A DNA stretch of 28,881 bases from CAZHZT01 sp964537285. GTDB taxonomy: Bacteria > Bacteroidota > Bacteroidia > Chitinophagales > Saprospiraceae. Every line of letters begins with the position of its first letter. Within the stretch, counting starts at the first letter, position 1. The stretch covers positions 1 to 28,881 of the forward strand of contig CAZHZT010000072.1 of NCBI GenBank assembly GCA_964537285.1. The letters are read 5' to 3'. The notes under the pieces are model-generated. The model did no database searches and was not told the origin of the DNA. It saw nothing but the letters and a program-made list of their open reading frames with translations. A program made the translations under genes and the position numbers. Shown piece after piece: positions 7,281 through 17,100 of the stretch.

Positions 7281-10200
7281 ATGACGCCCGCACAACCTTA
7301 CCAGCCTAAGCACAAAGTACGTCTTGTTACAGCTGCTTCCCTATTCGACGGCCATGATGCCGCTATTAACATCATGCGCCGAATCATGCAACGATCTGGT
7401 GCCGAAATAATACATCTTGGCCACAACCGATCCGTCAGAGAAATTGTCGATACGGCGATTCAGGAGGATGTTCAAGGCATTGCCATCACTTCCTATCAAG
7501 GTGGTCATGTGGAATACCTGAAATATATGTATGACCTGCTAAGAGAAAAAGGAGCCGGCCATATAAAAATATTTGGCGGCGGCGGTGGGACCATATTACC
7601 CTCTGAAATCGAAGAACTGCACACCTACGGCATCGATAGAATATACTCCCCTGACGATGGCCGTGAAATGGGGCTTCAAGGAATGATCAATGATGTCCTT
7701 CAAAATTGCGACTTCCCGACCGGTGTCAACCTGAATGGGGAACTAAAAGCATTTACAAGCAAAAACCCTAAAGCTATCGCGCGGATGATCTCGGCCATCG
7801 AGAATTTTCCAGATGAAAACCAGGAATGGCTCGTAAACATGCAAACAGAAATAAGAAAAAATCAGAAAACCATTCCGGTCCTGGGCATTACCGGAACAGG
7901 TGGAGCGGGAAAATCCAGCTTAGTCGATGAATTGGTTCGCCGTTTCCTGATCGATTTTGAAGATAAAACCATTGCCGTCGTTTCCGTTGATCCTTCCAAA
8001 AGAAAAACCGGAGGTGCTCTGCTGGGAGACCGGATCCGCATGAACGCCATCAGCAATGACCGGGTCTATATGCGTTCCCTGGCTACTCGCCAGTCTAATC
8101 TTGCGCTTTCTAAACATGTTCAAGGCGCAGTGGATATTTTAAAAGCCGCTCAGTTCGACTTGATCATCCTGGAAACCTCCGGTATCGGACAATCTGACAC
8201 GGAAATTGTCGACCATTCTGATGTTTCACTATATGTAATGACCCCGGAATACGGGGCAGCTACCCAGCTCGAAAAAATTGATATGCTGGATTTCGCTAAC
8301 ATTATTGCGATCAACAAATTCGATAAACGCGGAGCCTTGGATGCACTCCGAGACGTTAAGAAACAATATAAGCGCAATCACGGCCTCTGGGACACACCCA
8401 ATGAAGATATACCTGTTTTTGGCACTATCGCTTCTCAGTTCAACGACCCGGGGATGAATACCCTCTACCGGGTTATCATGGATAAATTAGTGGAAAAAAC
8501 CCAGGCTGACCTGCCTTCTAATTATTTGGTCAGCAAGGAAATGAGTGAAAAAATCTATATAATCCCTCCCAATCGAACACGCTACCTTTCTGAAATTTCT
8601 GAGAACAATCGCAACTATGATAAATTCGTAGAAAAACAAGAGGAGATTGCACGTAAGCTCTTCAGCTTGAAAAACGCTATCGATGCACTTAATGAGCAGG
8701 AAATCGACCATAAAGAAACGGTCATTCAAAGCCTTGAAAAACGATACAATGACCTGGAACTGGATATCAATGGTGATGCCAAGCGTATCCTGGATGGCTG
8801 GGAAGAGAAAAAAGCTGCTTATGCCGGGGATGAATTTATATACAAAGTCAGAAACAAAGAAATCAGAGTACCTACTTTCACTACCTCATTGTCGCATTCG
8901 CGTATTCCCAGAGTAATCCTTCCTAAATTCAAAGATTGGGGAGAGATCATTCGCTGGGCTATGCAGGAAAATGTTCCTGGCGAGTTTCCTTACACAGCTG
9001 GTGTTTTCCCCTTCAAGCGCAAAGGAGAAGATCCAACCCGTATGTTCGCAGGAGAAGGCGGGCCTGAAAGAACGAATCGCCGTTTTCATTACCTCTCCTA
9101 TGATATGCCGGCAAATCGCCTTTCTACAGCCTTCGATTCGGTAACACTTTATGGCGAAGACCCCGATCATCGTCCCGATATATATGGTAAAATTGGTAAT
9201 TCAGGGGTGAGCGTTTGCTGCCTGGATGATGCTAAAAAGCTATACTCCGGTTTTGATCTTTGCGACCCGAAAACTTCAGTCTCCATGACCATAAATGGTC
9301 CGGCAGCTACCATTTGCGCTTTCTTCATGAATGCAGCTATTGATCAACAATGCGAGCGATACATTATTGAAAATGGCTTACAAGATAAAGTTGAGGCAAA
9401 GCTCAAGGAATTATACGATGATAAAAACCTGCCAAGGCCACAATACAGAGGGGATATTCCGCAAGGCAACAACAAATTAGGGCTTTTACTTTTGGGAATC
9501 TCCGGAGATCAGGTTTTAGATGAGCCAGTTTACAAAGAACTCAAAGCTAAAGCCCTTTCGGCCGTTAGAGGTACCGTACAGGCTGATATATTGAAGGAGG
9601 ATCAAGCTCAAAATACTTGTATTTTCTCTACAGAGTTTTCATTGAAATTAATGGGAGATGTACAGGAATACTTTATCCAAAACAAGGTTCGGAACTTCTA
9701 TTCCGTATCCATTTCCGGTTACCATATAGCAGAGGCCGGAGCTAATCCGATTAGCCAACTTGCCTTTACCTTAGCAAACGGATTCACCTTTGTCGAGTAT
9801 TACCTAAGCCGCGGAATGAATATTGACGACTTCGCCCCTAATTTATCTTTCTTCTTCTCCAATGGCGTGGATCCGGAATATGCTGTGATTGGCCGCGTTG
9901 CCAGAAGGATATGGGCAAAAGCCTTAAAACATAAATACGGTGCTAACGAACGCTCTCAAAAACTTAAATACCATATTCAGACTTCCGGTCGCTCCCTTCA
10001 TGCTCAGGAAATCAGCTTCAACGATATACGAACAACCCTACAAGCATTATATGCTATTTATGACAACTGCAACTCTTTGCATACCAACGCTTATGATGAG
10101 GCCATCACTACACCCACAGAAGAAAGTGTGCGCCGCGCAGTAGCGATTCAGATGATCATTAACCATGAACTGGGATTAGCCAAAAACGAAAATCCATTAC

Positions 10201-10667
10201 AGGGTTCTTTTATAATTGAGGAGTTGACGGACCTGGTGGAAGAAGCTGTCTTAAGTGAATTTGATCGCATCACTGAACGGGGTGGTGTGCTTGGTGCTAT
10301 GGAAACCATGTACCAGCGCAGCAAGATCCAGGAAGAAAGCCTGTATTATGAAACGCTTAAACACACGGGAGAATATCCCATTATTGGTGTAAATACGTTT
10401 TTAAGTAAAGAAGGCTCACCCACGGTTATTCCGCAGGAAGTAATCCGCTCCACTTCGGAAGAAAAAGAAGCTCAAATCAGTACCCGCGATAATTTGCACA
10501 ATGCATCGGCAGAAAAGGGAGCGCAGGCTCTTCGTCAATTGCAGGAGGCATCTATCAATAACCGCAATATCTTTGAAGAATTGATGGAGGCTACAAAATA
10601 CTGCTCTTTGGGGCAGATCACCAATGCCTTGTATGAAGTAGGCGGGCAATATAGGAGGAATATGTAA
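7281..10667 (+). CDS. icmF: Fused isobutyryl-CoA mutase IcmF
   Basis: 1128 residues, full length for IcmF. Domain order: B12-binding domain (about 12-150) with the DxH cobalt-ligand motif DGHDAA (His25); MeaI-type G-protein chaperone (about 195-420) with Walker A GTGGAGKSS (205-213), SVDPSK and NKFDKRG; a linker; and the acyl-CoA mutase barrel (about 550-1128) with catalytic His815 in SGYHIAEAGA. FPFKR (576-580) fits the IcmF substrate signature rather than the Tyr/Arg pair of methylmalonyl-CoA mutase. It interconverts isobutyryl-CoA and n-butyryl-CoA using adenosylcobalamin, and some homologues also act on isovaleryl-CoA; the GTPase domain loads and protects the cofactor. GGAAAG lies just before the ATG. 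It is flanked by palindromes on both sides and appears monocistronic. Confidence 0.96.
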   Translation: MTPAQPYQPKHKVRLVTAASLFDGHDAAINIMRRIMQRSGAEIIHLGHNRSVREIVDTAIQEDVQGIAITSYQGGHVEYLKYMYDLLREKGAGHIKIFGGGGGTILPSEIEELHTYGIDRIYSPDDGREMGLQGMINDVLQNCDFPTGVNLNGELKAFTSKNPKAIARMISAIENFPDENQEWLVNMQTEIRKNQKTIPVLGITGTGGAGKSSLVDELVRRFLIDFEDKTIAVVSVDPSKRKTGGALLGDRIRMNAISNDRVYMRSLATRQSNLALSKHVQGAVDILKAAQFDLIILETSGIGQSDTEIVDHSDVSLYVMTPEYGAATQLEKIDMLDFANIIAINKFDKRGALDALRDVKKQYKRNHGLWDTPNEDIPVFGTIASQFNDPGMNTLYRVIMDKLVEKTQADLPSNYLVSKEMSEKIYIIPPNRTRYLSEISENNRNYDKFVEKQEEIARKLFSLKNAIDALNEQEIDHKETVIQSLEKRYNDLELDINGDAKRILDGWEEKKAAYAGDEFIYKVRNKEIRVPTFTTSLSHSRIPRVILPKFKDWGEIIRWAMQENVPGEFPYTAGVFPFKRKGEDPTRMFAGEGGPERTNRRFHYLSYDMPANRLSTAFDSVTLYGEDPDHRPDIYGKIGNSGVSVCCLDDAKKLYSGFDLCDPKTSVSMTINGPAATICAFFMNAAIDQQCERYIIENGLQDKVEAKLKELYDDKNLPRPQYRGDIPQGNNKLGLLLLGISGDQVLDEPVYKELKAKALSAVRGTVQADILKEDQAQNTCIFSTEFSLKLMGDVQEYFIQNKVRNFYSVSISGYHIAEAGANPISQLAFTLANGFTFVEYYLSRGMNIDDFAPNLSFFFSNGVDPEYAVIGRVARRIWAKALKHKYGANERSQKLKYHIQTSGRSLHAQEISFNDIRTTLQALYAIYDNCNSLHTNAYDEAITTPTEESVRRAVAIQMIINHELGLAKNENPLQGSFIIEELTDLVEEAVLSEFDRITERGGVLGAMETMYQRSKIQEESLYYETLKHTGEYPIIGVNTFLSKEGSPTVIPQEVIRSTSEEKEAQISTRDNLHNASAEKGAQALRQLQEASINNRNIFEELMEATKYCSLGQITNALYEVGGQYRRNM

Positions 10668-10683
10668 AATGCTTTCCCTGTTC

Positions 10684-10872
10684 TATTGGGGTAAAAAAAG
10701 ACGTTCTTTGACAAATTGTGTGGAACTTTGAAATGATAACCCTTGAATGCCCTTGTGGTTGAAAGGGTTATCATTTTGAAGTTCCATTTTCCACAATTTA
10801 TGTCAAAGAACTAAAAACGAAAGGCCTGTGCTCGCGGATGCGAGCACAGGCCTTTCGTTTTTCACCCCAATA
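10684..10872. terminator. Terminator palindrome downstream of icmF, split by a MITE
   Basis: The intact core is a perfect 23-bp stem, 10813-10835 with 10840-10862, around GGAT and ending in TTTTT: a strong terminator for icmF. The right side continues CACCCCAATA to 10872. The matching left extension (TATTGGGGT, 10684-10692, then A-rich) lies on the far side of the inserted element at 10702-10812. Without the insert and its duplicated 8-mer, the two arms would pair over 33 nt with two mismatches. Confidence 0.85.
10702..10812 (+). mobile_element. 111-bp MITE, copy A
   Basis: Imperfect palindrome with terminal inverted repeats GTTCTTTGACA (10703-10713 and 10801-10811). The 111 bp from C to T match the reverse complement of 24408-24518 with five substitutions. 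It is flanked by AAAAAAGA (10694-10701) and AAAAACGA (10813-10820), an 8-bp target duplication with one change. It has no coding capacity and no related transposase is present in the window. Confidence 0.9.
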
Positions 10873-10950
10873 AACCTTAACACTTTTTAACTTATGTCGA
10901 ATTTCCTTCTAGGTTTGCCGAGAAAAATAGTCTTACACATCCTTTTGCAA

Positions 10951-10958
10951 TATATTTG
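10951..10958 (+). promoter_or_regulatory. Possible -7 box upstream of the YqiJ-like gene
   Basis: TATATTTG matches the Bacteroidota -7 consensus TAnnTTTG exactly. No TTTG lies at the expected -33 spacing, and the start codon is 143 bp downstream. The rest of 10873-11100 is AT-rich with nothing else I can support. Confidence 0.25.
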
Positions 10959-11100
10959 AAGCAAATGATAAGTAGAAACAAAAGAAAGTTTTGCGCACTT
11001 TTCCTAATCATTTAATCTACTAACAAATCGACATTTTCCTTTTTTGGCAAAATGGGTGAAAGTGCACCTTTTCTGTCAATGAACTTAAATTTTTTGCGTC

Positions 11101-11775
11101 ATGCTCGAATTACTTAATGCAGCAGTGGCCCCTGAGAGTATTGTGTACACCATTTTGCTTGGGTTAGCCATCCTTTATTGGATTTTCGTTATCATCGGAG
11201 CTCTGGATTTTAGCACTTTTGACTTTGACCTGGATGCAGACCTTGATATGGATATCGATGTGGATGCTGAAATCGATGTGGATGTAGATGCTGACGGAGA
11301 TGTAGTGACTGGTGGAAGCTGGATGGCAGGATTCTTACACTTTTTCAATTTTGGGAAAATGCCCTTTATGGTCATTTTTACTATTTTGATAACCTCTTGC
11401 TGGGCCATTTCCATTATTGCCAATCATTATTTTGGTGGCGGATCAATACTGTTCGCGCTGGCCTTGTTTTTTCCAAACTTATTTGTGAGCCTACTATTAA
11501 CTAAAATTATATCAACACCTTTATTACCATTATTTAAGCACTTTGATAGTGCCGAAGAACCAATTGAATATGTCGGCTTGACCTGCGAATTGACTCTCCC
11601 TGCCTCGAATACAGAGGCGGGGCAAGCCGAGGTTGTTGTTGATGGAAAGTATCTTCTGATCAGTGTTTTAGCTCAGGAAGAAACCAACCATAATTTTTTT
11701 AAAGGCGATAAAGCCTTAATCTGTGGAAAACAAAATGAAAAACCTATTTATCTAATTAAACAGTTGGACAACTAA
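11101..11775 (+). CDS. YqiJ-like (DUF1449/NfeD-type OB-fold) membrane protein
   Basis: 224 residues. A hydrophobic helix (about 14-35) is followed by a strikingly regular acidic segment (41-67) in which nearly every second residue is Asp, then membrane helices (about 83-110 and 115-145) and a C-terminal NfeD-like OB-fold (about 155-224, from IEYVGLTCELTLP to ALICGKQNEKPIYLIKQ). The layout fits E. coli YqiJ, encoded next to the flotillin YqiK; here too a YqiK-like flotillin follows after 79 bp. NfeD-type OB domains are thought to help flotillins assemble in the membrane. The alternating-Asp loop is probably a local elaboration and may bind divalent cations; that is a guess. Downstream of the icmF terminator it likely heads a three-gene unit. 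Confidence 0.8.
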   Translation: MLELLNAAVAPESIVYTILLGLAILYWIFVIIGALDFSTFDFDLDADLDMDIDVDAEIDVDVDADGDVVTGGSWMAGFLHFFNFGKMPFMVIFTILITSCWAISIIANHYFGGGSILFALALFFPNLFVSLLLTKIISTPLLPLFKHFDSAEEPIEYVGLTCELTLPASNTEAGQAEVVVDGKYLLISVLAQEETNHNFFKGDKALICGKQNEKPIYLIKQLDN

Positions 11776-11854
11776 AAAATGATTTAGATCGTCTGCTAGC
11801 CTTCAACATCTTTTGGTTGTTTTAATTCTAACAATCTAATAACAACTTAAACCT

Positions 11855-14026
11855 ATGGCAACTTATGTATTTATTATCATCGGCGGGGTCATCGTCCTGC
11901 TGAGTGTAGGGATCCTTGCGGCTATCGTTTCCTGGTATAAGAAGACCCCTCAGGGCCAGGCACTGGTTCGAACCGGTAGCGGCGGAACTAAAGTCGCTTT
12001 CGATCGAGGAATCTTTGTCATCCCCGTTCTTCATATGGTCGAAACAATGGAGCTTTCTGTAAAAACCGTCGAAATTGCCCGTATGAAAGAAGATGGGCTG
12101 ATTTGTAAGGACAATATGCGGGCAGACATCAAAGTCGTCTTCTTTGTTCGCGTAAATCAAAACGTCGATGACATTCAGAAAGTGGCTCAAACCATTGGAT
12201 GTATCAGGGCTTCTGACCCCACGACCCTGAACAACCTGTTTGAAGCCAAATTCTCAGAAGCCCTGAAAACCGTTGGTAAACGCTTCGAATTTGTAGAACT
12301 CTACGATAATCGAGAAAAGTTCAAACAAGCTATCATCAACATTATAGGCTCCGATCTGAATGGCTATGTGCTGGATGATTGCGCTATCGACTATTTGGAA
12401 CAGACTCCGATGGAGTTCTTAAAACAAGATAATATCCTTGACTCCGAAGGTATTAAAAAGATTGCTGAACTTACCGCTGTTCAAAAAATCAAGGCCAACC
12501 AAATTCGTCGCGAAGAAGAAAAAACCATTAAAGAACAGAACGTCGAAGCTAAAGAAGCTATCCTTGAATATGATCGACAATTGACGGAAAAAGAAGAACG
12601 TCAAAAAAGGGAAATCGCTAATATCCGCGCTCGCGAAGCGGCTGAAATTGCTAAGATAAATGAAGAAGAAAGGCTGCGTTCTGAGATGGTACGCATCCAA
12701 ACAGAAGAGGAGCTGGCTATAGCCGAAGAAAATAAAGCACGCCAGGTCATTGTTGCTGCCAAAAGTAAGGAACGTACAGAGGCCATCGAAAATGAACGTG
12801 TACAAAAGGATCGCTTATTGGAACAAACCGAACGTGAACGCATCGTTACACTAGCCGAAATCGAAAAGCAGCGGGCCATTGAAGAAGAGAAAAAGAACAT
12901 CCAGGATGTCATCAAAGAGCGAATCATCGTTGAGAAAAAAGTGGTTGAAGAAGAAGAAAAAATTAAAGACACCCGCGAATTGGCAACGGCTAATCGTTCC
13001 AAAGAAGTAGCGTTGATTAAGGCCGATGAAACCGGAGAAGCTACTATAATAAAGCGCCGCAAGGAGGCAGAAGCAGAAAAACTAGCCGCTGAGATCCAGG
13101 CAAAAACCATGTTGATCGAAGCAGAAGCTCAGAAAAATGCAGCCGAAAAAGAAGCGGAAGCTCGTAAAATTAACGCAGAAGCAAAAGCCGCTGAGGAAGC
13201 AACCATTGGCCTGTCTGAAGCTCAAGTCACTGAAGCTAAAGCCAGAGCCAAAGAGGAAGAAGGCAATGTTGAGGCAAAAATCATTGAACAAAAAGCAGTG
13301 GCAGAAGCAAATGGTATCTCAGCGAAAGCAGAAGCTCTCCGCAAACAAGGAAATATGGAAGCCGAAGTATTGTTCGAAAAAGGTCAGTCTGAAGCTAAAG
13401 TCATCGAATTACAATCCCTGGCAAAAGCCAAAGGTACTGCGGAGCAAGGCTCAGCAGAAGCTTCTTCTTTGGAAAGCAAGCTATTAGCTGAAGCTAAAGG
13501 CGTAGAACAGAAAGCCATGGCCATGCAAAAACTGGACGGCGTCGGCAAAGAGCACGAAGAGTTTAAGTTACGCCTGGAAAAAGAAAAAGAAATTGCACTG
13601 GCAAATATCAATATCCAGGCTAAAATCGCTGAAGCACAGGCTCAAGTTCTGGCTGAAGCATTTAAGAAAGCTAATATTGACTTGGTTGGTGGCGAAGCTT
13701 CTTTTGTTAACAACATCCTTAATGCCATTAATCGGGGTAAAACCATCGATGGATTAGTAAATAATAGCGAAGTGCTTTCAGAGTTAAAAAATGGTTTGTT
13801 ATCTAATAATGCTCAAGGCTTGGGTAGCCTGGTTACGCGGCTTCGAAACCTGATTCAGGAAATGGGCATTTCTACAGAAGATATTAAGAACCTGACATTG
13901 TCTTCGCTGCTGCTTAAGTTGCAATCTCAGGCCACCGATGGCAAGCGCTCAATTGTCGAAGATTTGATGAATACAGTGGCTGGTTTGGGCATTGGTGATC
14001 AGGAGGTGAAAGCGTTGCTTTCGTAA
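11855..14026 (+). CDS. Flotillin-like SPFH protein (YqiK type)
   Basis: 723 residues. One N-terminal membrane anchor (about 4-27, VFIIIGGVIVLLSVGILAAI), an SPFH/Band 7 domain (about 30-200, with RTGSGGTKVAFDRGIFVIP and DNMRADIKVVFFVRV), a very long Glu/Ala/Lys-rich coiled coil with AEA-type repeats (about 200-600), and a helical C-terminus (about 610-723). This is the YqiK/flotillin layout: the protein oligomerises into large cage-like assemblies at the inner membrane and organises membrane domains. It follows the NfeD/YqiJ-type partner gene and precedes a giant AAA ATPase, so all three probably act together. Between it and the ATPase lies a palindromic repeat pair (14041-14108) that could reduce read-through. 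Confidence 0.92.
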   Translation: MATYVFIIIGGVIVLLSVGILAAIVSWYKKTPQGQALVRTGSGGTKVAFDRGIFVIPVLHMVETMELSVKTVEIARMKEDGLICKDNMRADIKVVFFVRVNQNVDDIQKVAQTIGCIRASDPTTLNNLFEAKFSEALKTVGKRFEFVELYDNREKFKQAIINIIGSDLNGYVLDDCAIDYLEQTPMEFLKQDNILDSEGIKKIAELTAVQKIKANQIRREEEKTIKEQNVEAKEAILEYDRQLTEKEERQKREIANIRAREAAEIAKINEEERLRSEMVRIQTEEELAIAEENKARQVIVAAKSKERTEAIENERVQKDRLLEQTERERIVTLAEIEKQRAIEEEKKNIQDVIKERIIVEKKVVEEEEKIKDTRELATANRSKEVALIKADETGEATIIKRRKEAEAEKLAAEIQAKTMLIEAEAQKNAAEKEAEARKINAEAKAAEEATIGLSEAQVTEAKARAKEEEGNVEAKIIEQKAVAEANGISAKAEALRKQGNMEAEVLFEKGQSEAKVIELQSLAKAKGTAEQGSAEASSLESKLLAEAKGVEQKAMAMQKLDGVGKEHEEFKLRLEKEKEIALANINIQAKIAEAQAQVLAEAFKKANIDLVGGEASFVNNILNAINRGKTIDGLVNNSEVLSELKNGLLSNNAQGLGSLVTRLRNLIQEMGISTEDIKNLTLSSLLLKLQSQATDGKRSIVEDLMNTVAGLGIGDQEVKALLS

Positions 14027-14040
14027 TTTTCCATTGCTAG

Positions 14041-14108
14041 CGTTTGGTGAAGGCTGAAGCCTTCGTCGTTGCGGATACTGTGACGAAGGCTTTAGCCTTC
14101 GCCGAACG
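14041..14108. repeat. Double palindromic repeat (AAGGCTnnAGCCTTCG family)
   Basis: Two 27-nt arms (14041-14067 and 14082-14108) are inverted copies with three mismatches, and each arm is itself a small palindrome (GAAGGCT/AGCCTTC). The same GAAGGCTnnAGCCTTCG core with CGTTT/AAACG flanks makes up the 74-bp tandem array at 28627-28881. It sits between the flotillin and ATPase genes and may act as an attenuator or RNA-processing site. Confidence 0.75.
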
Positions 14109-14156
14109 TAATATAAAACGTCAAACTGCATCAACCACATTTTAAAGTTGCTTATA

Positions 14157-17100
14157 ATGACAAATAACCCTTCCAATGAACTAGAGAGAGGCAGTTATGA
14201 AATCATACGGAATCGACTCCATAAACAAAGTCAAGAACTTCAAAATCGCCTCGATAAACTCAATAACCTCAGAAAAAAAGTCTTTGGAAACGTTGAGTTC
14301 AAACTCGTTTCCAACGATCGCATCAATACCTCTAATTATTGTATTGCCAGAGATATTGCCGCTTTTGGCAATTACTGCCTCTTTGGATATAACGTGCAGA
14401 TTGGCTTGCGCTCAGAGACCACCCTGCGCGATGTCTTTAGCCTCTACCAATACAAAGATCAGCGTTTCCAGGAACAAGAGCTGACACTCCTAAACGATGA
14501 CAAGTTTAAAGCGGATTTTAAAAACCTTTATAGATATTATAGAAATGCCTTCTTTACAAAATTTGTAAAACAAGGACCTTTCCTTTATATGGTATTCCAG
14601 CTCTCTGACAAAGTCGGGGATTACAAATCATTTAAATGGCTACAAAAAGAAGAGCACTTGGAGTATGTCGATGGCCGAAGTGAACATGAGCTTAAACGTC
14701 CGGATCAATATGAATTCCAATGGACCCGGGCACATCGCGAAATGTATCGCAATGGAGAACATCCCCACATTTCCATCCTCGACAGGGTGTTTGTCGAAAC
14801 AGTAGGCGGAGATCTGACCATTAAAATTGAAGATAATACATCTGATGGACTGGGTATCTATCGCGAGGATGTGGAACATGCCGAGCAAACCCTTGATGAT
14901 GCGGAGTATTTCTTTGCCGACCTTGGCAACATGATCGCCCTGAAAATCAAGCCTTACCAGGAGGCATTTCGCTACTTTATTTTTAATGATAAAACACAAC
15001 AAGTCCAAAGAATTGATGCTCTGGGAGAATCTGGAATCTTATTACCGGATCGCCAGGGCTTGGTATTCCCGAATGGCTATTATTTGCAATCCGGAGATTA
15101 TAAGATCTTCAATCCCGATCTTAAAAAAAAGCATTTTGAGAAAAGAATCGTTTCCTCCAATGGCGAAGACTTTCTCTATGTCTTTTTTAATGATGAAAAA
15201 GGAACTTATGTTATTCTCCCCTACAACATTATTGAGCAAAAGGCAAACATTCCTATATACTGTAACGGGTTTACCTTATTTCCCAATGGAGAACTGGCCA
15301 TTTTCAGAAGTGAAAACGAACCTACTAAACATCATGTCATTCAGATTTGGCAAACCCCCTTTCTAAAAGGAGAACCTGCCCCTTCCCAGCATTCTGATGA
15401 ATTCATATTCAAAATTGGCAACAAGGAAGTGGTTAAGGCTATGGCTGAAATCAATGACGTACTTATCCTTTGCAGGAAAGAAGATTCATACGCCAATTTG
15501 TATGACGATATCCTTAAGGAGTCTACGGATATTCTGGATTCCTTCCACTGGTTGAATCAGGAAAGTACATTCAGAATTGATGAGCCAGTTACTGCCATCA
15601 AAGACATTGCCGCTACGGCTATTGAAGCCTTCGAGAAAAAAGTAGATGCAGAACGAGCAACAAAACAAGAAGTCGAAAAAGTTAACCAATCCTCTCAAAC
15701 GCTTTTTGATAAAATTAAGCGGGCTAACTTCGAATCTGTTGAAGAATACGTCAATACACTCACTCAACTGAGGCAGCTCAGGGGAGAAATCATCTCGCTT
15801 AAGGATCTACGCTATGTGGACGCTGAATTCGTTGACACCCTTGAAAAACAAACCAAAACATTTTTAGCTAAACTTTCTGAAGAGTGTGTCGGCTTTTTGC
15901 TGCAAGACGATGCGCTTTCCCCCTACGAATCCAAAATAAAAGAACACGATGTCCGGATAAAGGAAATCACGACGGTAAAAATTGCCAATGATCTCGAAGA
16001 GGACATTAATAGCACAGGGGCGGCCTTGGAACTACTTATCGATGTAGTAAGCAACCTTAAGATCGAAGATACCACCCAAACTACCCGCATTATTGATAAC
16101 ATTTCCGCACTTTATGTACAATTAAACCAATTAAAGGCTTCTGTTAAAAAAGAAGCCAAAGCCTTGGCAACCAAAGAAGCTTCCGCAGCTTTTGGTGCTC
16201 AATTAAAGTTAATAGATCAAGCTTTAGTCAATTATTTAGACCTGGCTGTCAGCCCTGAAAAATGCGACACCTACCTCACCAAATTGATGGTCCAGATCGA
16301 AGAACTGGAAGGAAAATTTATTGAACTGGATGACTTCATTGAAGAAATTGGTGAGAAAAGAACCCATATATTTTCCGCTTTTGATCAAAAAAAGGCTAGG
16401 CTCCTTGAGGAACGCAACAACCGCACAGCTGCCATTGAGCGTGCCATTGACCGAATGTCGGAAAGCATCCAGAACCGGGCGAATGCTTTATCCGATAAAA
16501 ACGAGATCAACGCCTTCTTCTCTTCTGACCTGATGGTGGACAAGGTTCGGGACCTGATCAGCCAACTCAGAGAGCTTCAGGATAGCAATAAAGCAGATGC
16601 TGCTCAAACCCAATTGAAGCGTTTAAAAGAAGAAGCTCTGCGGCAATTAAGAGATAAAACAGAACTCTATCTGGAAGGTGGAAGCCTCATTCGCTTTGGC
16701 AAACATACTTTCAGCGTCAATATCCAACCCCTCGAACTTACGATGGTAAATCGCGAAGATGCGCTTTTACTTCATCTTACCGGGACGAGTTTTTTCATGC
16801 CTCTGGAAGAACCTGAATTAATAGACACCCAATCTGTTTGGAAGCAAGCTTTGCCTTCAGAAAACGAAACGGTTTACCGAGGAGAGTTTCTGGCTTATTC
16901 CATTTTTAAAAATAAAAATGGCCTTGGAAATAATACAAACTGGGAGGCTTTTGTAAAAGAGGAGGCACAAAGCCGTTATCAGGAAGGATATGTGAAAGGC
17001 GTGCATGATCAGGATGCCGAAAACATCCTAAAAGCCTTGCTGGAATTAGATCGTTCAGTTGGGCTGCTAAGGTTTGCCCCCGATGTCCGTGCATTGGCAC

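Noticed and set aside
12601..13110. Long antisense ORF in the flotillin gene (Ser/Phe-rich)
   Set aside because: It is the complement of the Glu/Ala/Lys-rich coiled coil; the low-complexity composition explains the open frame.
13137..13487. Lys/Gln-rich ORF in another frame of the flotillin gene
   Set aside because: A frame-shifted reading of the same AEA/KAE repeats, with no independent start context.
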